Below, in pieces: positions 50,354 to 61,700 of a stretch of DNA of 64,000 nucleotides. How positions within the stretch are numbered: the first letter of the stretch is position 1; the number at the start of each line of letters is the position of its first letter. Made by a program: the position numbers and the translations under genes. Origin of the DNA: Moesziomyces globuligerus (Eukaryota; Basidiomycota; Ustilaginomycetes; Ustilaginales; Ustilaginaceae); the NCBI GenBank assembly GCA_030849465.1, contig JARVLF010000016.1, forward strand, positions 434,001 to 498,000, given 5' to 3'. The notes under the pieces were generated by a model. That model worked only from the letters and a program-made list of their open reading frames with translations. It ran no database searches and was not told where the DNA came from.

Positions 50354-52279
50354 TCACACCTCGACCGCCTCTTCGTCCGCAGCTCCTGTGGCAGCGAGCA
50401 GGGAGAGAAGGATCGTCTTCATCGTCACGACGTGCCTTGGCATGCCATTCTGCATGGCCTCACCGAAGAAGCCCGAGACGAGCATGTTGCCGTATGGTGA
50501 TGACGGCGATCCCGCCGACGATGCGGCCGAGCCAGTCGTCGGAGTCACCGGGGTCCACGGGCCTTGACCTCGGAGGGCGGTTTGGATGCCCAACTGGCGG
50601 GTCGAGTTGCTCTCGTCCAAGGAGAAGTGAGCGAGGGAAAGCGATCGGGGACGAAGCGGACGAGCGGCCGATGGCGTTCTCAGGTTTGCGGGCATGGTGG
50701 CGCCGCCCTTGCCGGGAAGGGAGGCAAGCGAACTCGATAGGGACTCGGGCTTGTGGCTCGCCCTGCGTTCTCGACTGGCGTCGGTGGCAAAGATGGGAAG
50801 CGCCGGACGTGCCGATTCGGACGAGTTGCCGCTGAACGAGCTGCGCGGCGTCGTCCAGAACTGCGTCGAGGATCGGCGGTGTTTCTGCGCGGGTGCGGGA
50901 GAGAAGCTGACCGACCTGCTGAGCGGCCTCATGTCTGGATCGAGAGAAAGCATCGGCAGCTCTCTGCCCGGCGAGGCCGAGACGCACGACAGCGGTGGCG
51001 TCATGACTACCTTGGGCTCGTCCACCACATACACGCCGCCTGCCTCGGTCGCAAGCAGGATGGCGGCCACCCTGGCTACCGTGGCCGAGTTGCTCACGGA
51101 CACTGCCGGGTGTGCGTCCTTGCCATCCGTTCCCTGTGGATGACGCGATCGCAGGCTCTTGACCACGGTCGACAGCGGTGCAGTGAGGATCTTGCGCGAC
51201 GAGGATCGCAGAATCTCCTGCGAGATCTCGCGCGACGAGATGGGCGAGATGAGGCCGCCGACGGGATCCATGACGGCGAGTACCGAGAGCTGCTCGGCCT
51301 GCATGCGAACCAGCGCATCCACCGTGCTGCGGTCGCCCGAGATCACCGCTGCAGGCAGCTGCTGGACGACGCTGGTGAGGGCCTCGAGCGTGTTGGTCAG
51401 AGACGTGGCCAGCACCGAGTCCCTTTCGGCCTCGGCAACAATGAAAGCGACGACGTCCGTGGCGGTGAGGATGCCACAGACGGCGCCGCCGTCGCCGCGC
51501 CGAGGGTCGGAAACGACGAGACAGTTGACGTCTGGCTGGCCGAGCAGGCCGAGTACGTCGATGAGCGGAGTGTCGAGCGTCACGTGTTGCAGCGAGTTGT
51601 TGCCCGAGAGGTTCGAGACCATGGATGCGATCACAGCCTGCTTGGTGTCGAGCTGTGCGCGAACGTTGCGCAGCTGGTTCACGCGCTCGCCCGACACGGC
51701 CTGCGCGCGGGTGAAGGCAAAGCCAGAGGGATCGGTCACGGGCGACGCCGGGGGCGAAGCAAGATCGTGCGGGCCCGTCGTGGCACCGGTAGCATTCGCC
51801 TTGGAGAATTGCGGAGCGAAGACGATGGCGAAGAAGGCGGAGAGATCTTCCAGGCCCAGCAGACCGACGCAGTCGGACGTGGTGAGCTTCGAGAGGCTGC
51901 CGGCAGCCGACTCGGCGCGGGGGCGTTCGTCCTTGCGCTGGAGGAGGATCCACGTCTCGGCATTTTCGGCTTCGGCGAGTCTCTCGCCCGCGGATTCGAT
52001 GCTGCCGTCGTGCGGAAAGACGACGAGACGGGAGCGTGCGCTGCTGCTGCATGAGAGCACGTCCTCAGCGGTGAGGCATGCTAGCGTTTGGTTGAGCTGG
52101 ACTGCCGCGAAGGGGTCCGGGACTGCCGACAGTGGGAAGGCGCCGGCGGTAGCGGGTGGGAAGCTGATCGAAAGGTCGGATCCTGCATCGGAGCTGCAGC
52201 GAAAGTGACTTCGAGGCGAGCTGTGTGAGGGAGACGAGGAAGTGGGGATCGAAATGGGCCTCGTCTGTGAGAGCGCCAT
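50354..52279 (-). CDS. SDS23/Moc1-like CBS-domain protein
   Basis: 641 residues from ATG 52279 (MALSQTRPISIPTSSS); a second in-frame ATG lies 25 codons upstream. The N-terminal half contains the conserved LGLEDLSAFFAIVFA segment and CBS-like units. Later repeats are typical CBS strands and helices (for example DTPLIDVLGLLGQPDVNCLVV, GILTATDVVAFIV, STVDALVRMQAEQLSVLAVMD, GLISPISSREI). Two Bateman modules are likely. The last about 200 residues are Ser/Pro-rich with many potential phosphosites. Fission-yeast Sds23/Moc1 binds adenine nucleotides and restrains PP2A/PP6-type phosphatases to link nutrients with division. Orthology is inferred from the domain set and the DLSAFF motif, not proven. 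Confidence 0.72.
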   Translation of the reverse strand: MALSQTRPISIPTSSSPSHSSPRSHFRCSSDAGSDLSISFPPATAGAFPLSAVPDPFAAVQLNQTLACLTAEDVLSCSSSARSRLVVFPHDGSIESAGERLAEAENAETWILLQRKDERPRAESAAGSLSKLTTSDCVGLLGLEDLSAFFAIVFAPQFSKANATGATTGPHDLASPPASPVTDPSGFAFTRAQAVSGERVNQLRNVRAQLDTKQAVIASMVSNLSGNNSLQHVTLDTPLIDVLGLLGQPDVNCLVVSDPRRGDGGAVCGILTATDVVAFIVAEAERDSVLATSLTNTLEALTSVVQQLPAAVISGDRSTVDALVRMQAEQLSVLAVMDPVGGLISPISSREISQEILRSSSRKILTAPLSTVVKSLRSRHPQGTDGKDAHPAVSVSNSATVARVAAILLATEAGGVYVVDEPKVVMTPPLSCVSASPGRELPMLSLDPDMRPLSRSVSFSPAPAQKHRRSSTQFWTTPRSSFSGNSSESARPALPIFATDASRERRASHKPESLSSSLASLPGKGGATMPANLRTPSAARPLRPRSLSLAHFSLDESNSTRQLGIQTALRGQGPWTPVTPTTGSAASSAGSPSSPYGNMLVSGFFGEAMQNGMPRHVVTMKTILLSLLAATGAADEEAVEV

Positions 52280-54741
52280 GATGATCGCTTGACTGTACTG
52301 CGATGGGCAAGCGTGTCTTCTGTCCACAAAGAGGAAGCGATTTGGCAGGTCCAACGGAGGCAGAGGAGCTATTCACAGCTGATTAATAGGATACGTCCTC
52401 CGGTCGGAATCCTGGATGCGGATGTTGCCGCTGCCGGCGTTGTCCGGCGGCGATGAGCGAGATGAAGTCGGTCGTGCGATGGCAGTGTGGGGATGTCCGA
52501 CGAAGCCAAAGAAGTTTGTACTGGCGGGCGGGTTTATGAGCCTAACTTTCGATGGATATACAGAGATGCGAGACGAGCGGCGAAGAGAGGAACCGAGATG
52601 GAGGATCAGAAGAAGGAAGAGGTGGGTACGAGGTGTGCCAGAGGGAGAGATGGGAGCGGTCCAAGCACGCATCAGCCGCTGCCGAAGGCTAGGACCAGCG
52701 TTGCAAAGGCATGAGAAGGAGCCGCTGCGAGAAAAGCGCAAAGAAGCGAGACGCTCGTGACCGGTCGGTGGAGGAGGTCTGCACAACGGCGAGCGGCTTG
52801 GCAACGCATTCACGCACAACCGGACCAGGCAGAGCAGAAGGTCGACCCCACGTTCGAATGCAGAATGTGCCGATGCCGGTCACTGGGCGCCAGGCTGAGT
52901 CGGCAAGCAGGAACAATGGGCGAGCTGGGACGAGGACGGGTCCAGACGGAGTGCGCGGTGGCTTGCAGTGGCGGAGTTATGCAGGTCTGGGAAAAGGTGC
53001 AACGAGTGCAGCTAGTCCGCGGGGTCGTGCATGTCGATGGTCTGCAACAAAAGAGCGGCTGCAAGACGCCGCGAGCAGCTGGACACGGAGGCGACGTGCG
53101 GAGTGTGAAGAGAGGCTGCTTTCGCTTCGAAGCTCCTAGGTCGCTTGGGGTGAGGCGACAAACAAGGGCTAACGTTGCTTCACTGCACACACCGCTATCC
53201 AGAACATTATCGCTGTCTAGGCCCAAAGGCTCATGCCAGGCGAGGGAAGGCTGCAGCGACAGAGTAGCTCGGCAGTTGGAGAGCGAGGAATGCCCGGCAG
53301 GGTTCGATGGGTACTGTACTAAAACAGCAGCGGCTGCAGCAGCGGCTGCCGCACTTTACCCCGCAAGAGACGGCCTAGTGTGAGACTCGGCAACGTGACG
53401 TGTCCAGCCCTCTTCTCCCTCCTCTCCATGAGGTTAGATCCAGAGACACGCGGCAGGACGGCCGAGGGGCTGGGCGGATGGACAGAGGTGGGCCGCATAG
53501 TTGCGTGCGCAGACCCATGCAGGGACACGCATGACAACCTTGCTGTGCTGCGCCCGCTCCCCACCATCGCTGCAGCCTGCAGGATGCGCTTGTCTGAAAC
53601 GGCGCAAGCGCATCCAGGCCGAGCTTTGCTCTTCCGAGGGGACGGGACTCTAATAATGAGCGCATGACTTGCCGCTTGGGCCCTGTGAAAATGCGCGGGC
53701 GAAATTTCAGAGTTGAAAAGCGGGCCACACGAGCCAAGGGAGCCAAGAGAGAATGGAGAGCCTGGAGTGTGTGCCGCCCATTCGCCGGCCACTGGACCTG
53801 CATCGCTCTTCCCATGGGATCCTCTCTGCCGCAATCGCCATCGCAAGCTCAATCTCTGCAATCGACGGCCGGCAGATTCGCTTCAGTGGCGCCGAAGCGT
53901 TTTCGCGTGCGCGAGCCGAGGCTGGCTCTTGGGTTTTCTTCTCTGCGCACAAACACAGAGCAATTCTGGGCGTGGCAATGCCCTCTTGCCGAGCCGAGCT
54001 CGACGCCCATCTGTCCACCCGTATCTGCCGCCTCGAGGGCGGTTCAAGCTTTTCGGCTGCCACCGAGCCTCGTTCAGGGGGTGGGAATCCAAGCCACCTC
54101 GTGATTGTTGCTCTTCCAGCCGCCCACGTTGGGATTTCGCCGGTCTATTCCCCCGCGATCGGTCCGTCGCATGGCGTTCTGCCTCATGCCCCGCGAGCTT
54201 GAGTTGGTTGACCTCGTGGCTTATGGACGGTCGATGCATTGTGTGCAGTGCAAAGCCGAGCGGTGCAGGGCGCCTGCGTCGGATACGTCGCGGCTTCCAC
54301 GCAAAGAAGCAGCGCCTGAGCTGCGCGCCAGTTTAACGCTCGCTTGCTTGCCTAGCGCTGGAGCGCGAAAATTTGACTCGACGTTTCGTGATTGGCGCCG
54401 CACGTGACTGACCAGGATTGGCTCGAGCCATCACTGCAGAAAAGCCAAAGAAGCTCCACACCCTCAAAGCAGCTGCATCGGGTGGTGCCGAATTTCGGAA
54501 GCCTGCACAGTCCAAGACGAAAGAAATCGAGAAAAAGTTGCAAGGAACTCGGGAGTCATGAAAGTGCTAGACGTCAGACCATCCAATGAGAAAAGACAAG
54601 CCCAACCAGCTCGGTGCATAGCTTCTTCCCCGCACTCCTTCACCAACCTAGCCAAGACGACAGGCACCATCGCAGTCAGCGATCTCCACATTCAAAACTT
54701 CGCCGACATCTGATCAACGAGCTGTCCTAGCGTCGAAAGAT
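52280..54741. promoter_or_regulatory. Long divergent intergenic region, SDS23-like / ADE2
   Basis: 2.46 kb separate the two starts. ORFs of 60-210 codons appear in all frames but overlap heavily and have no domains. A GCAGCGGCTGCAGCAGCGGCTGCC-like run of about 25 nt (around 53326-53350) is simple sequence. No tRNA was recognised: a GGTTCGA at about 53299 lacks the rest of a B box. I see no supportable gene. Confidence 0.4.
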
Positions 54742-56637
54742 ATGGAGCAAAGGGTGGTTGGAGTGCTCGGCGCTGGCCAGCTCGGCCGCATGTTCGTCGA
54801 GGCGGCTGCACGCCTCAACGTCCAGGTCCGACTGCTCGATGTGGGCGACACGGCTCCGGCCAAGCAGATCAACTACCTGCCCGGTCCCGACGGCAAGCAG
54901 CAGCACATCGATGGCAGCTTCGCCGACCCGGACAAGATCCGAGAGCTCGCTTCGCAGGTCGACGTGCTCACCATCGAGATCGAGCACGTCGATGCCGCGC
55001 AGCTGCAGAAGGTGCTCGACGACAAGCTCGTCGATGCCGTCCACCCGCTTCCGTCGACGATCGCGCTCATCCAGGACAAGTACCTCCAGAAGGTCCACCT
55101 CGCCGCCAAGGGCCTCCCGCTTGCAGAATACCTGGCTGTGGGCCCCGAGGACATGGCCAAGGCGACCGATGCGGCACAGGCGCGTGCAGCGCAGATCGAG
55201 GCCGTTGGTGAGGTCGGAAAGGCGTTCGGTTTCCCGCTCATGCTCAAGTCGAGGACGCAGGCGTATGACGGCAAGGGCAACTACGTGGTCAAGTCGGCTG
55301 ACCAGGCCGCGGCGGCCGTGGAGGCGCTGGGCGATGGCAAGCGCGGCCTTTACGCCGAGAAGTGGGCGCCGTTCGAGCGCGAGGTGGCGGTGATGGTGGT
55401 GCGCAGCGCCACGGGCGAGGTGCGAGCCTACCCTGCGGTCGAGACGGTGCACAAGAACAGCATCTGCCACACGGTGTTTGCGCCGCTGCGCACCGCCGAT
55501 CCGGGCGTCGAGGCGCGCGCACGCAAGATCGCCGAGCAGGCCGTCGCCACCTTTGGCGGTGCCGGCGTGTTTGGTGTCGAGATGTTCCTCATGCCCAACG
55601 GCGAGCTGCTCATCAACGAGATCGCGCCGCGCCCGCACAACTCGGGCCACTACACCATCGAGGCGGCCGAGACGAGCCAGTACGAGAACCACGTGCGTGC
55701 TATTCTCGGCCTGCCGCTCGGCAGCACCGCGCTCAAGGTGCCCTCGGCGGCCATGATCAACATCCTCGGCCTGGCGGATCTGGACAAGGACGCGGAGGCG
55801 GTGGCCAAGACGCTGGTGCCTGGCGTCGTGAGCCTGGACGTGCCCGGTACGACGTGCCACCTGTACGGCAAGTCGGGTTGCCGCAAGGGCAGGAAGATCG
55901 GCCACATCACCATCGTAGGGCAGAGCGATGCCGAGGTGCGCTCGCGCCTGCGGGTGGTCGAAGAGGGCCTCGACCGCGCTACGGAGCTGGCCGAGAACGG
56001 CGGACAGCTCCCCAAGGAGCTGACGCTGCCTGGTGTCGTGGCGCTCAACGCGTCGCGATCCGGCTCGTCGTCGGCGCCACCAACTGGCGGCGCCTCTGCG
56101 AAAGAGGCCAAGGACTTTTCGCACCCGCAGCCTCTGGTGGGCGTGATCATGGGATCGGATAGCGACCTGCCGGTGATGATGGCAGCGGCGGAGATCCTCA
56201 AGAAGTTCGAGGTGCCGTTCGAGCTGACGATCGTGAGTGCGCACCGCACGCCCGACCGCATGCGCACCTACGCCCGCAGCGCCGCAGCGCGAGGTTTGCG
56301 AGCCATCATCGCGGGCGCCGGTGGCGCCGCGCATCTGCCCGGCATGGTGGCAGCGCAGACGGCGTTGCCCGTGATCGGCGTGCCGGTCAAGGGCAGCACG
56401 CTCGACGGCGTCGACTCGCTGCACAGCATCGTGCAGATGCCTCGCGGCATCCCCGTCGCCACGGTGGCGATCAACAACAGCACCAACGCCGCGCTGCTTG
56501 CGGTGCGCATCCTTGCCGCCGCCGACCCGACCTATCTGGACAAGATGCAGACCTACATGCAGCAGATGGAGGAGGAGGTCAACGTCAAGATCGACCGACT
56601 CGCTCACGATGCTTGGGACTACACCCTCAAGAAGTGA
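54742..56637 (+). CDS. ADE2: Phosphoribosylaminoimidazole carboxylase (PurK-PurE fusion)
   Basis: 631 residues, a typical fungal Ade2 length. Residues 1 to about 390 form the PurK-like ATP-grasp part: GAGQLGRM (9-16), [23 protein letters not shown], and [17 protein letters not shown]. About 455-631 is the PurE-type part: [52 protein letters not shown]. It converts AIR to CAIR in purine synthesis; loss gives red, adenine-requiring colonies in other fungi. The start is family-like ([15 protein letters not shown]). Both halves look intact. Confidence 0.97.
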   Translation: MEQRVVGVLGAGQLGRMFVEAAARLNVQVRLLDVGDTAPAKQINYLPGPDGKQQHIDGSFADPDKIRELASQVDVLTIEIEHVDAAQLQKVLDDKLVDAVHPLPSTIALIQDKYLQKVHLAAKGLPLAEYLAVGPEDMAKATDAAQARAAQIEAVGEVGKAFGFPLMLKSRTQAYDGKGNYVVKSADQAAAAVEALGDGKRGLYAEKWAPFEREVAVMVVRSATGEVRAYPAVETVHKNSICHTVFAPLRTADPGVEARARKIAEQAVATFGGAGVFGVEMFLMPNGELLINEIAPRPHNSGHYTIEAAETSQYENHVRAILGLPLGSTALKVPSAAMINILGLADLDKDAEAVAKTLVPGVVSLDVPGTTCHLYGKSGCRKGRKIGHITIVGQSDAEVRSRLRVVEEGLDRATELAENGGQLPKELTLPGVVALNASRSGSSSAPPTGGASAKEAKDFSHPQPLVGVIMGSDSDLPVMMAAAEILKKFEVPFELTIVSAHRTPDRMRTYARSAAARGLRAIIAGAGGAAHLPGMVAAQTALPVIGVPVKGSTLDGVDSLHSIVQMPRGIPVATVAINNSTNAALLAVRILAAADPTYLDKMQTYMQQMEEEVNVKIDRLAHDAWDYTLKK

Positions 56638-58756
56638 ACGCCTAGTGCTTGGCAGACCCGCTGCTCACTCCGGCTATGCAATAGAAAGATCCTGTATTGA
56701 GCTTTTCATATTCCGACATGATCGCCGCGGGCCACCTGAGAGCATCGATTCGTGCCGTTGCGATGTCGATATCCATGAAGAGATCGGGAGCGAACGAAGT
56801 GTCTGCACAGGCGCCTACAGGGGGGAAGAATCCTGCCCGCAGGCGTTCAAGCATCCGTCGGGCAAGGCGAAATCTTGCATGATGACAGGGACTGCGTTTG
56901 AAAAAATGGTGAGGCAGCGTCATGTGCAGCCGAAGCGAGTGGGAGAGAGCCAAAAAAGCTAGGCAACGAGCGGCTGCACACCCAGGAAGGCGAGCTGCAG
57001 CAGCATGGAAGCCTGTGTGCCGAGGTTGGGAGGGCGGTCGTCGTCGGCGACCACATGTCGCGTGGATCTGGGCACGGCGAGAGCCAGGCGATTCACAATT
57101 TGGCCCTGGCCCGTCTCCACGTTTGAACTTCGACGCCCACACACACCGCGCCACTGGCTTTTTTTCCCACGACAGACCGTGGCTGAATTTTGGCCGCCAA
57201 GCGCCGGGCCCTCTTGAGCCCCTCTGTCTCTTGCTTTTCTGCCTCCGCTCCAGCCCAGCCTCATTCGGTGTTGCCCTTGCTGAAGGTGCAGGCTGATTTT
57301 TTCGACTTTCTGAATTTGGGCGAAATTGCGAAAAGCCTGCACTCCTCCGCATTTCCGGGCCTCCTCTCGGTGACTGCCGAATGCAAGCGGCAAGTGGGCG
57401 CTGTCACAGCTGCAGGGTGATGTGGGCTCGGCGCTCCCAACTTATCTCTGCGGCGCTCGGCACAGCGCACAGCGTTGGCCCGCGTAGCTCGCGCGTTCCA
57501 ATCTCTGCAGCTCACAGGCACGCCCCCGTATGGCCCTTTTTTCGTGTCTCATTTCGCCTCCCTGACTGCAGTGTGCCGAGCTGTCAAAGCTGAGCGTACC
57601 TCAGCCGCAAAAAGAGAGGGGCTGAGGCTGGGCGTGTGACTGAATGAGGCAACTGCTTTAGATTTCGGACTGATTGCACCCTGCCCCTGCCGCTTCTGCT
57701 GTCGCCGCTGCGGTGCGCTGCACTGCCTCGAAAAGTGCTTGGCTGCCAAATGGCTACTGCGCCCCGCAACAGCCGTATCGGCGCAGACGCTGGCCGTCAT
57801 TCCGGTGTCGGTTCCAGCCAGAGCCAGCTGCCGCCCTCTCGCTCAGTGCTGCTACTCCCACTGCCGCCGCTGCTTAGCCGCTTCACCCGCAATCCTCTCT
57901 TTGCACATGTCGGTTCCACTCGCATGGCTCCCTCCCCTCCTGGCTCTACCTTCCGTCGTCGTGCCGCCTTCATCTCGCACTCCCGCCTCCAACTGCGTCG
58001 CATTCCGGTCTTCATGCACTGAGACCACGCTTCGCTCGCCCTTCCATCTCACCCACCTTCATCCGCCGAAACCCCACAGTGCGAGCCACCTCGTTTGGCG
58101 TCCACGTACCACACCCCCCAGACCTCATCTACTGATCACGAGCACACTCGGCTCGCCGCCGCTTGCGTACTGTACCTGGCGCTTAGCTACCTCGACCTCA
58201 CGCTCTACATTCCCGTTCCGATTCCTGGGCCAATGCGAGGATCTCCATCCTGCGTCTCACTTTGAGCAATCTACGCGCCTCCTCACCGTGACCTACAGAA
58301 GTCGCCGGGTCTCAGCTGGCGTACGCGCTCCCCGCAACAGAGCCCATCCGATCCGCGTCGCGCCTACGTTCATCCCGCATCGTCGCGACCCTGTCCTTCG
58401 CCTCTTGGTCCCTGCATTCCGCTCACCTCCACTCGCCCACCTTCTGCACGTCTTGCCTCGGCCCCATCATTATTGTCGCGGTCGCACGAGCTCTGCCGTC
58501 GCCCACTTCGATCCCGCTGCGCAACCACGTCTGACCTCTTCATCCTACGGCTTGCACGACCCTCTCTCTTTTGACGTCTGCCATCATCGCGTAGACTCCT
58601 CTCGGATCCACATCCACCACCATCCTCGCTAGTCACCACAACCATCCTCGTCGTCCTTGATCTTACCCTTCGGTCCATAAGCACATCGACAAGGCAGCCG
58701 AGTTCTCCAGTTCGCCAATCCCGACCACACCATCATCCTCCCACTCGCTCTTCGCC
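56638..58756. other. Intergenic region ADE2 to PPS1-like gene, with long pyrimidine-rich leader
   Basis: 2.1 kb between two plus-strand genes. From about 57750 to 58756 the plus strand is markedly C/T-rich with many CACC, CTCC and TCATC runs, which looks like an extended promoter or 5' leader of the phosphatase gene and contains short upstream ORFs. An open frame of 297 codons (57739-58632) reads as His/Arg/Pro/Ser-rich low complexity with no domain and is not annotated. Confidence 0.45.
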
Positions 58757-61700
58757 ATGTCGCACACTTCCGGCCATGCGCAAGTCTCATTGCATCCCGT
58801 AGCTTCTCGCCATGGCGCCGTCTCGTCGACGGTCGTCCCCGTCAAGCTTCCCAGCGCCGGTGCGGGCACCCGCTCTCCTCGCGCCGGCTCAATGCAGTAC
58901 GCCCAAGATCCGTTCGCGTCCTGCAAAGACGGCCAGGGCACCCCTCGCTTGCATCCTTCCTCCCCTGCTCAAACAGCCTCGCGTCGCGGTCGCGCTCGCT
59001 CGCCTTCGCCCAAGTCGCTGCCATCACCCGCACAGAGCTCCGAACCCCCATCCTACGGTATCCAACACGCCGACCTCGACGAGTATCCCGTCATCTCTGA
59101 TGAGCCTCTACCTTCGGACTCTGCCAGCGATGAAGACAGCCAAGACGAGGACAGCATCATCGCATCCGTCGACGACACCTATTCGCATCGGGCCTCTCGA
59201 CGACTGTCAAAGCAGAGCCTAGCAGCACCCATCCGCGCCATGTCGGCGGCTCAGCTCGCCTCGTTGCACGAGCAGTACATGGTCCAGGACGTGCCTCACA
59301 ACGTCGTCTTTCCCTTCCTCCACGGCGTCGACGGCAGCATCCCGGCTCAAAACGCCTTCTTCGGAGCTCCCGCGAGCGGCCAGCCCACACCACGCTACCG
59401 TGGTCTCACCATCCTTCGCGCCGACATGCCCAGTGCGCTCGAGATGGCGCGCATCCAGGCTTCGCGCAACGTTCACACCTCGACAAGCTCCACTCGCGCT
59501 CGCGCTCGCACTTTTTCCAGCGTGACCACCCAATCGTCCGGAAGCTCGCCAGATACCGACGACGGCTTCGAAGCCTCCTGGAACGGCCTCAAAGTGCCGA
59601 ATTCGTTTGGCTCCGATCGCGAACCCGAACTCGTGGACGGCGCCGCATCGACGGCCTCCGTCTCTGCTTCGACTGCATCGACCGTTTCATCGCAGACATC
59701 GAGACCCTCGCTCTTCTCCGTCGCATCTGGCAGCTTCAGTGCTGGCTCGCGCACCAGCGTTTCCACCGAGAGCGACGTTGCCGACGAAGGTCCGCGTCCT
59801 GCCGCCAAGGGACTCCTGTCCACCAGCCCCACCCCCGTCGAGCCCCAACCGCGTCATTCGATCCTCAACTCCACCGTCTTCCCCGACGAAATCATCCAAC
59901 CCCCCACCATCTGCAGAACCGTCTATGGGCGCAACATCTACAGCGAACTCTCCGAGTCCAGCAGTTGGGGCGACGAGGAAGAAGCAACCAAGACCCGCAG
60001 GATCGGCCCCAAATTTGTGCGCACGCAGCAGGCTTCGGGCGTGAGTCTGCGCAACTTTAAGATCCAGTGCGCCAAGTACGCCACCATCTCGGACATTGTC
60101 ATCTACTGCCCCTTCGGCTACCACTCGGGTGCCCTCTTGCTTGCCAAGTGGGTGCGCGAGGCTCAGGCGACCCTGCGCCGAGAGCGCTTGCTGCTCGGCT
60201 GGGGCGGTCTCGAGTACAACGTCTTCATCGTCACGGATGCCTTTGACGTCTTTGAGCAGCGCTTCACCTCGCTCGTCTCTGTCGACAGCCACGGCTACGA
60301 CCGCAATCGCGTAGATTTCGTCATCCGCGAGCGCGAAGAGATGGAGCGCATGACGCGCGCAACCGAGATTCACGAGAACGTCTGGCTCGGTTGCACTGCG
60401 GACGCGCCCGGTGCGCTGAGACGATCTGGCTACGGAGACGACAGCGATCCTCCGACTCCCGATGAGCAGGGCAATCCGCAGTGCTTCTCCGTCTGCATCA
60501 ATTGCGAGGAATCAGTCTCGCCAGCCTCGGGCGCGTGCGACTCGGACATGCTGCGTAACGCCGCGCAGTACCTCGATTCCATCGACGCCTCCATGCGTCT
60601 CGAGGATGACACCGACAAGATGCTCGGTAGTCTCAGCCGAGACGCGCTCTTGCGTCTGGACGGAAGCGCGCTCTGCGAGGCTGGATATGAAGGGCTCCGC
60701 GAGCCCGAGTACCGCGACGGCTCGCTCGTCCTCGGCCCGCACGGCTGGACTCCCAAGCCCCGCTCGGTCGCTGTGCGAACCGACCCATCGGCCTCGCACT
60801 TTATCAGCTCTCGAGCTGCAGATGCGTCGCGAGCTTCGGATGCCTACGAGTCCGGCCGCCGTGGTGTGCTTCATCTCGATGCTGCCAGCGTAGTCCACCT
60901 CGACTACCAGGCTTATGCCGCGTGGATCCCTCGCGCGGCCAGCTCGCACGATAAGACTGCTCGCAAGCTGGTCGAACTCTGTGTTTGGATTCAGCAGCAG
61001 GCCATGCCTTCCGCTTCGAGCCCTGTGAACCGCGACGCGCCCGCTTTCAACTCCATCTCATCCACGCTGCGCACTTTCCGAGATGGATCCAGATCGCCAA
61101 CGCGATCCTTCTCGCCGAATCAGACCCGGGATCGCTCCTCTCAAGCCAGAGCTGACGGCAAGCCTGCTGCCTTCCGCCGACCCAGACGCGTCCTGCTCCA
61201 CTGCCCGGACGGATACACGGAGACCTCGATGCTCGCTCTCTCTTACCTCATGTTTACGCGTGAGCAGAGTCTTGCGACTGCCTACCTCGACCTTCAGCTG
61301 CGCGCCAACCGGTCCTTCTTCGTCTACCCAGCCGATATCCCCGTGCTGGAAGCTGTCGACCGGCTCCTGCAGCACATGCGTGCCATGCGTTCTCGAGCCA
61401 CGCAAGATGACCTCGACGACGCGGCCCGCGCGCGTCGTTGCCGCCACGCCGCCTCCAAGTCGTACGGCGGTGCCACTTCTGGCGAAGCCGACCGCAGCGC
61501 GCCTCGTTCCATGTCTATCTCTGCCGGACAGTCGGCTCGCCACTCGGACGAATTTGTCAAGATCTTGCGTGCCCAAGAGTACGCCACAGAGGCCATGCGC
61601 CCGTCTCTTGCGATGTCATCGCCCTCGGATCTCGCAGGCGGGATCTGCCGTACTGCGACCCCTACGCCGCGCAAGAACAAGGCCGGTGGGGATGTCCAGG

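Noticed and set aside
53290..53320. Possible tRNA B box (GGTTCGA)
   Set aside because: The bases after GGTTCGA do not complete the B box, and no matching A box or cloverleaf was found nearby.
54727..56607. 626-codon minus-strand ORF over ADE2
   Set aside because: Shadow of ADE2 in the aligned register; His/Arg/Leu-rich and domain-free.
57739..58632. 297-codon plus-strand ORF before the PPS1-like gene
   Set aside because: Pyrimidine-rich leader-type DNA translated as Pro/Ser/His/Arg; no domain and biased composition.
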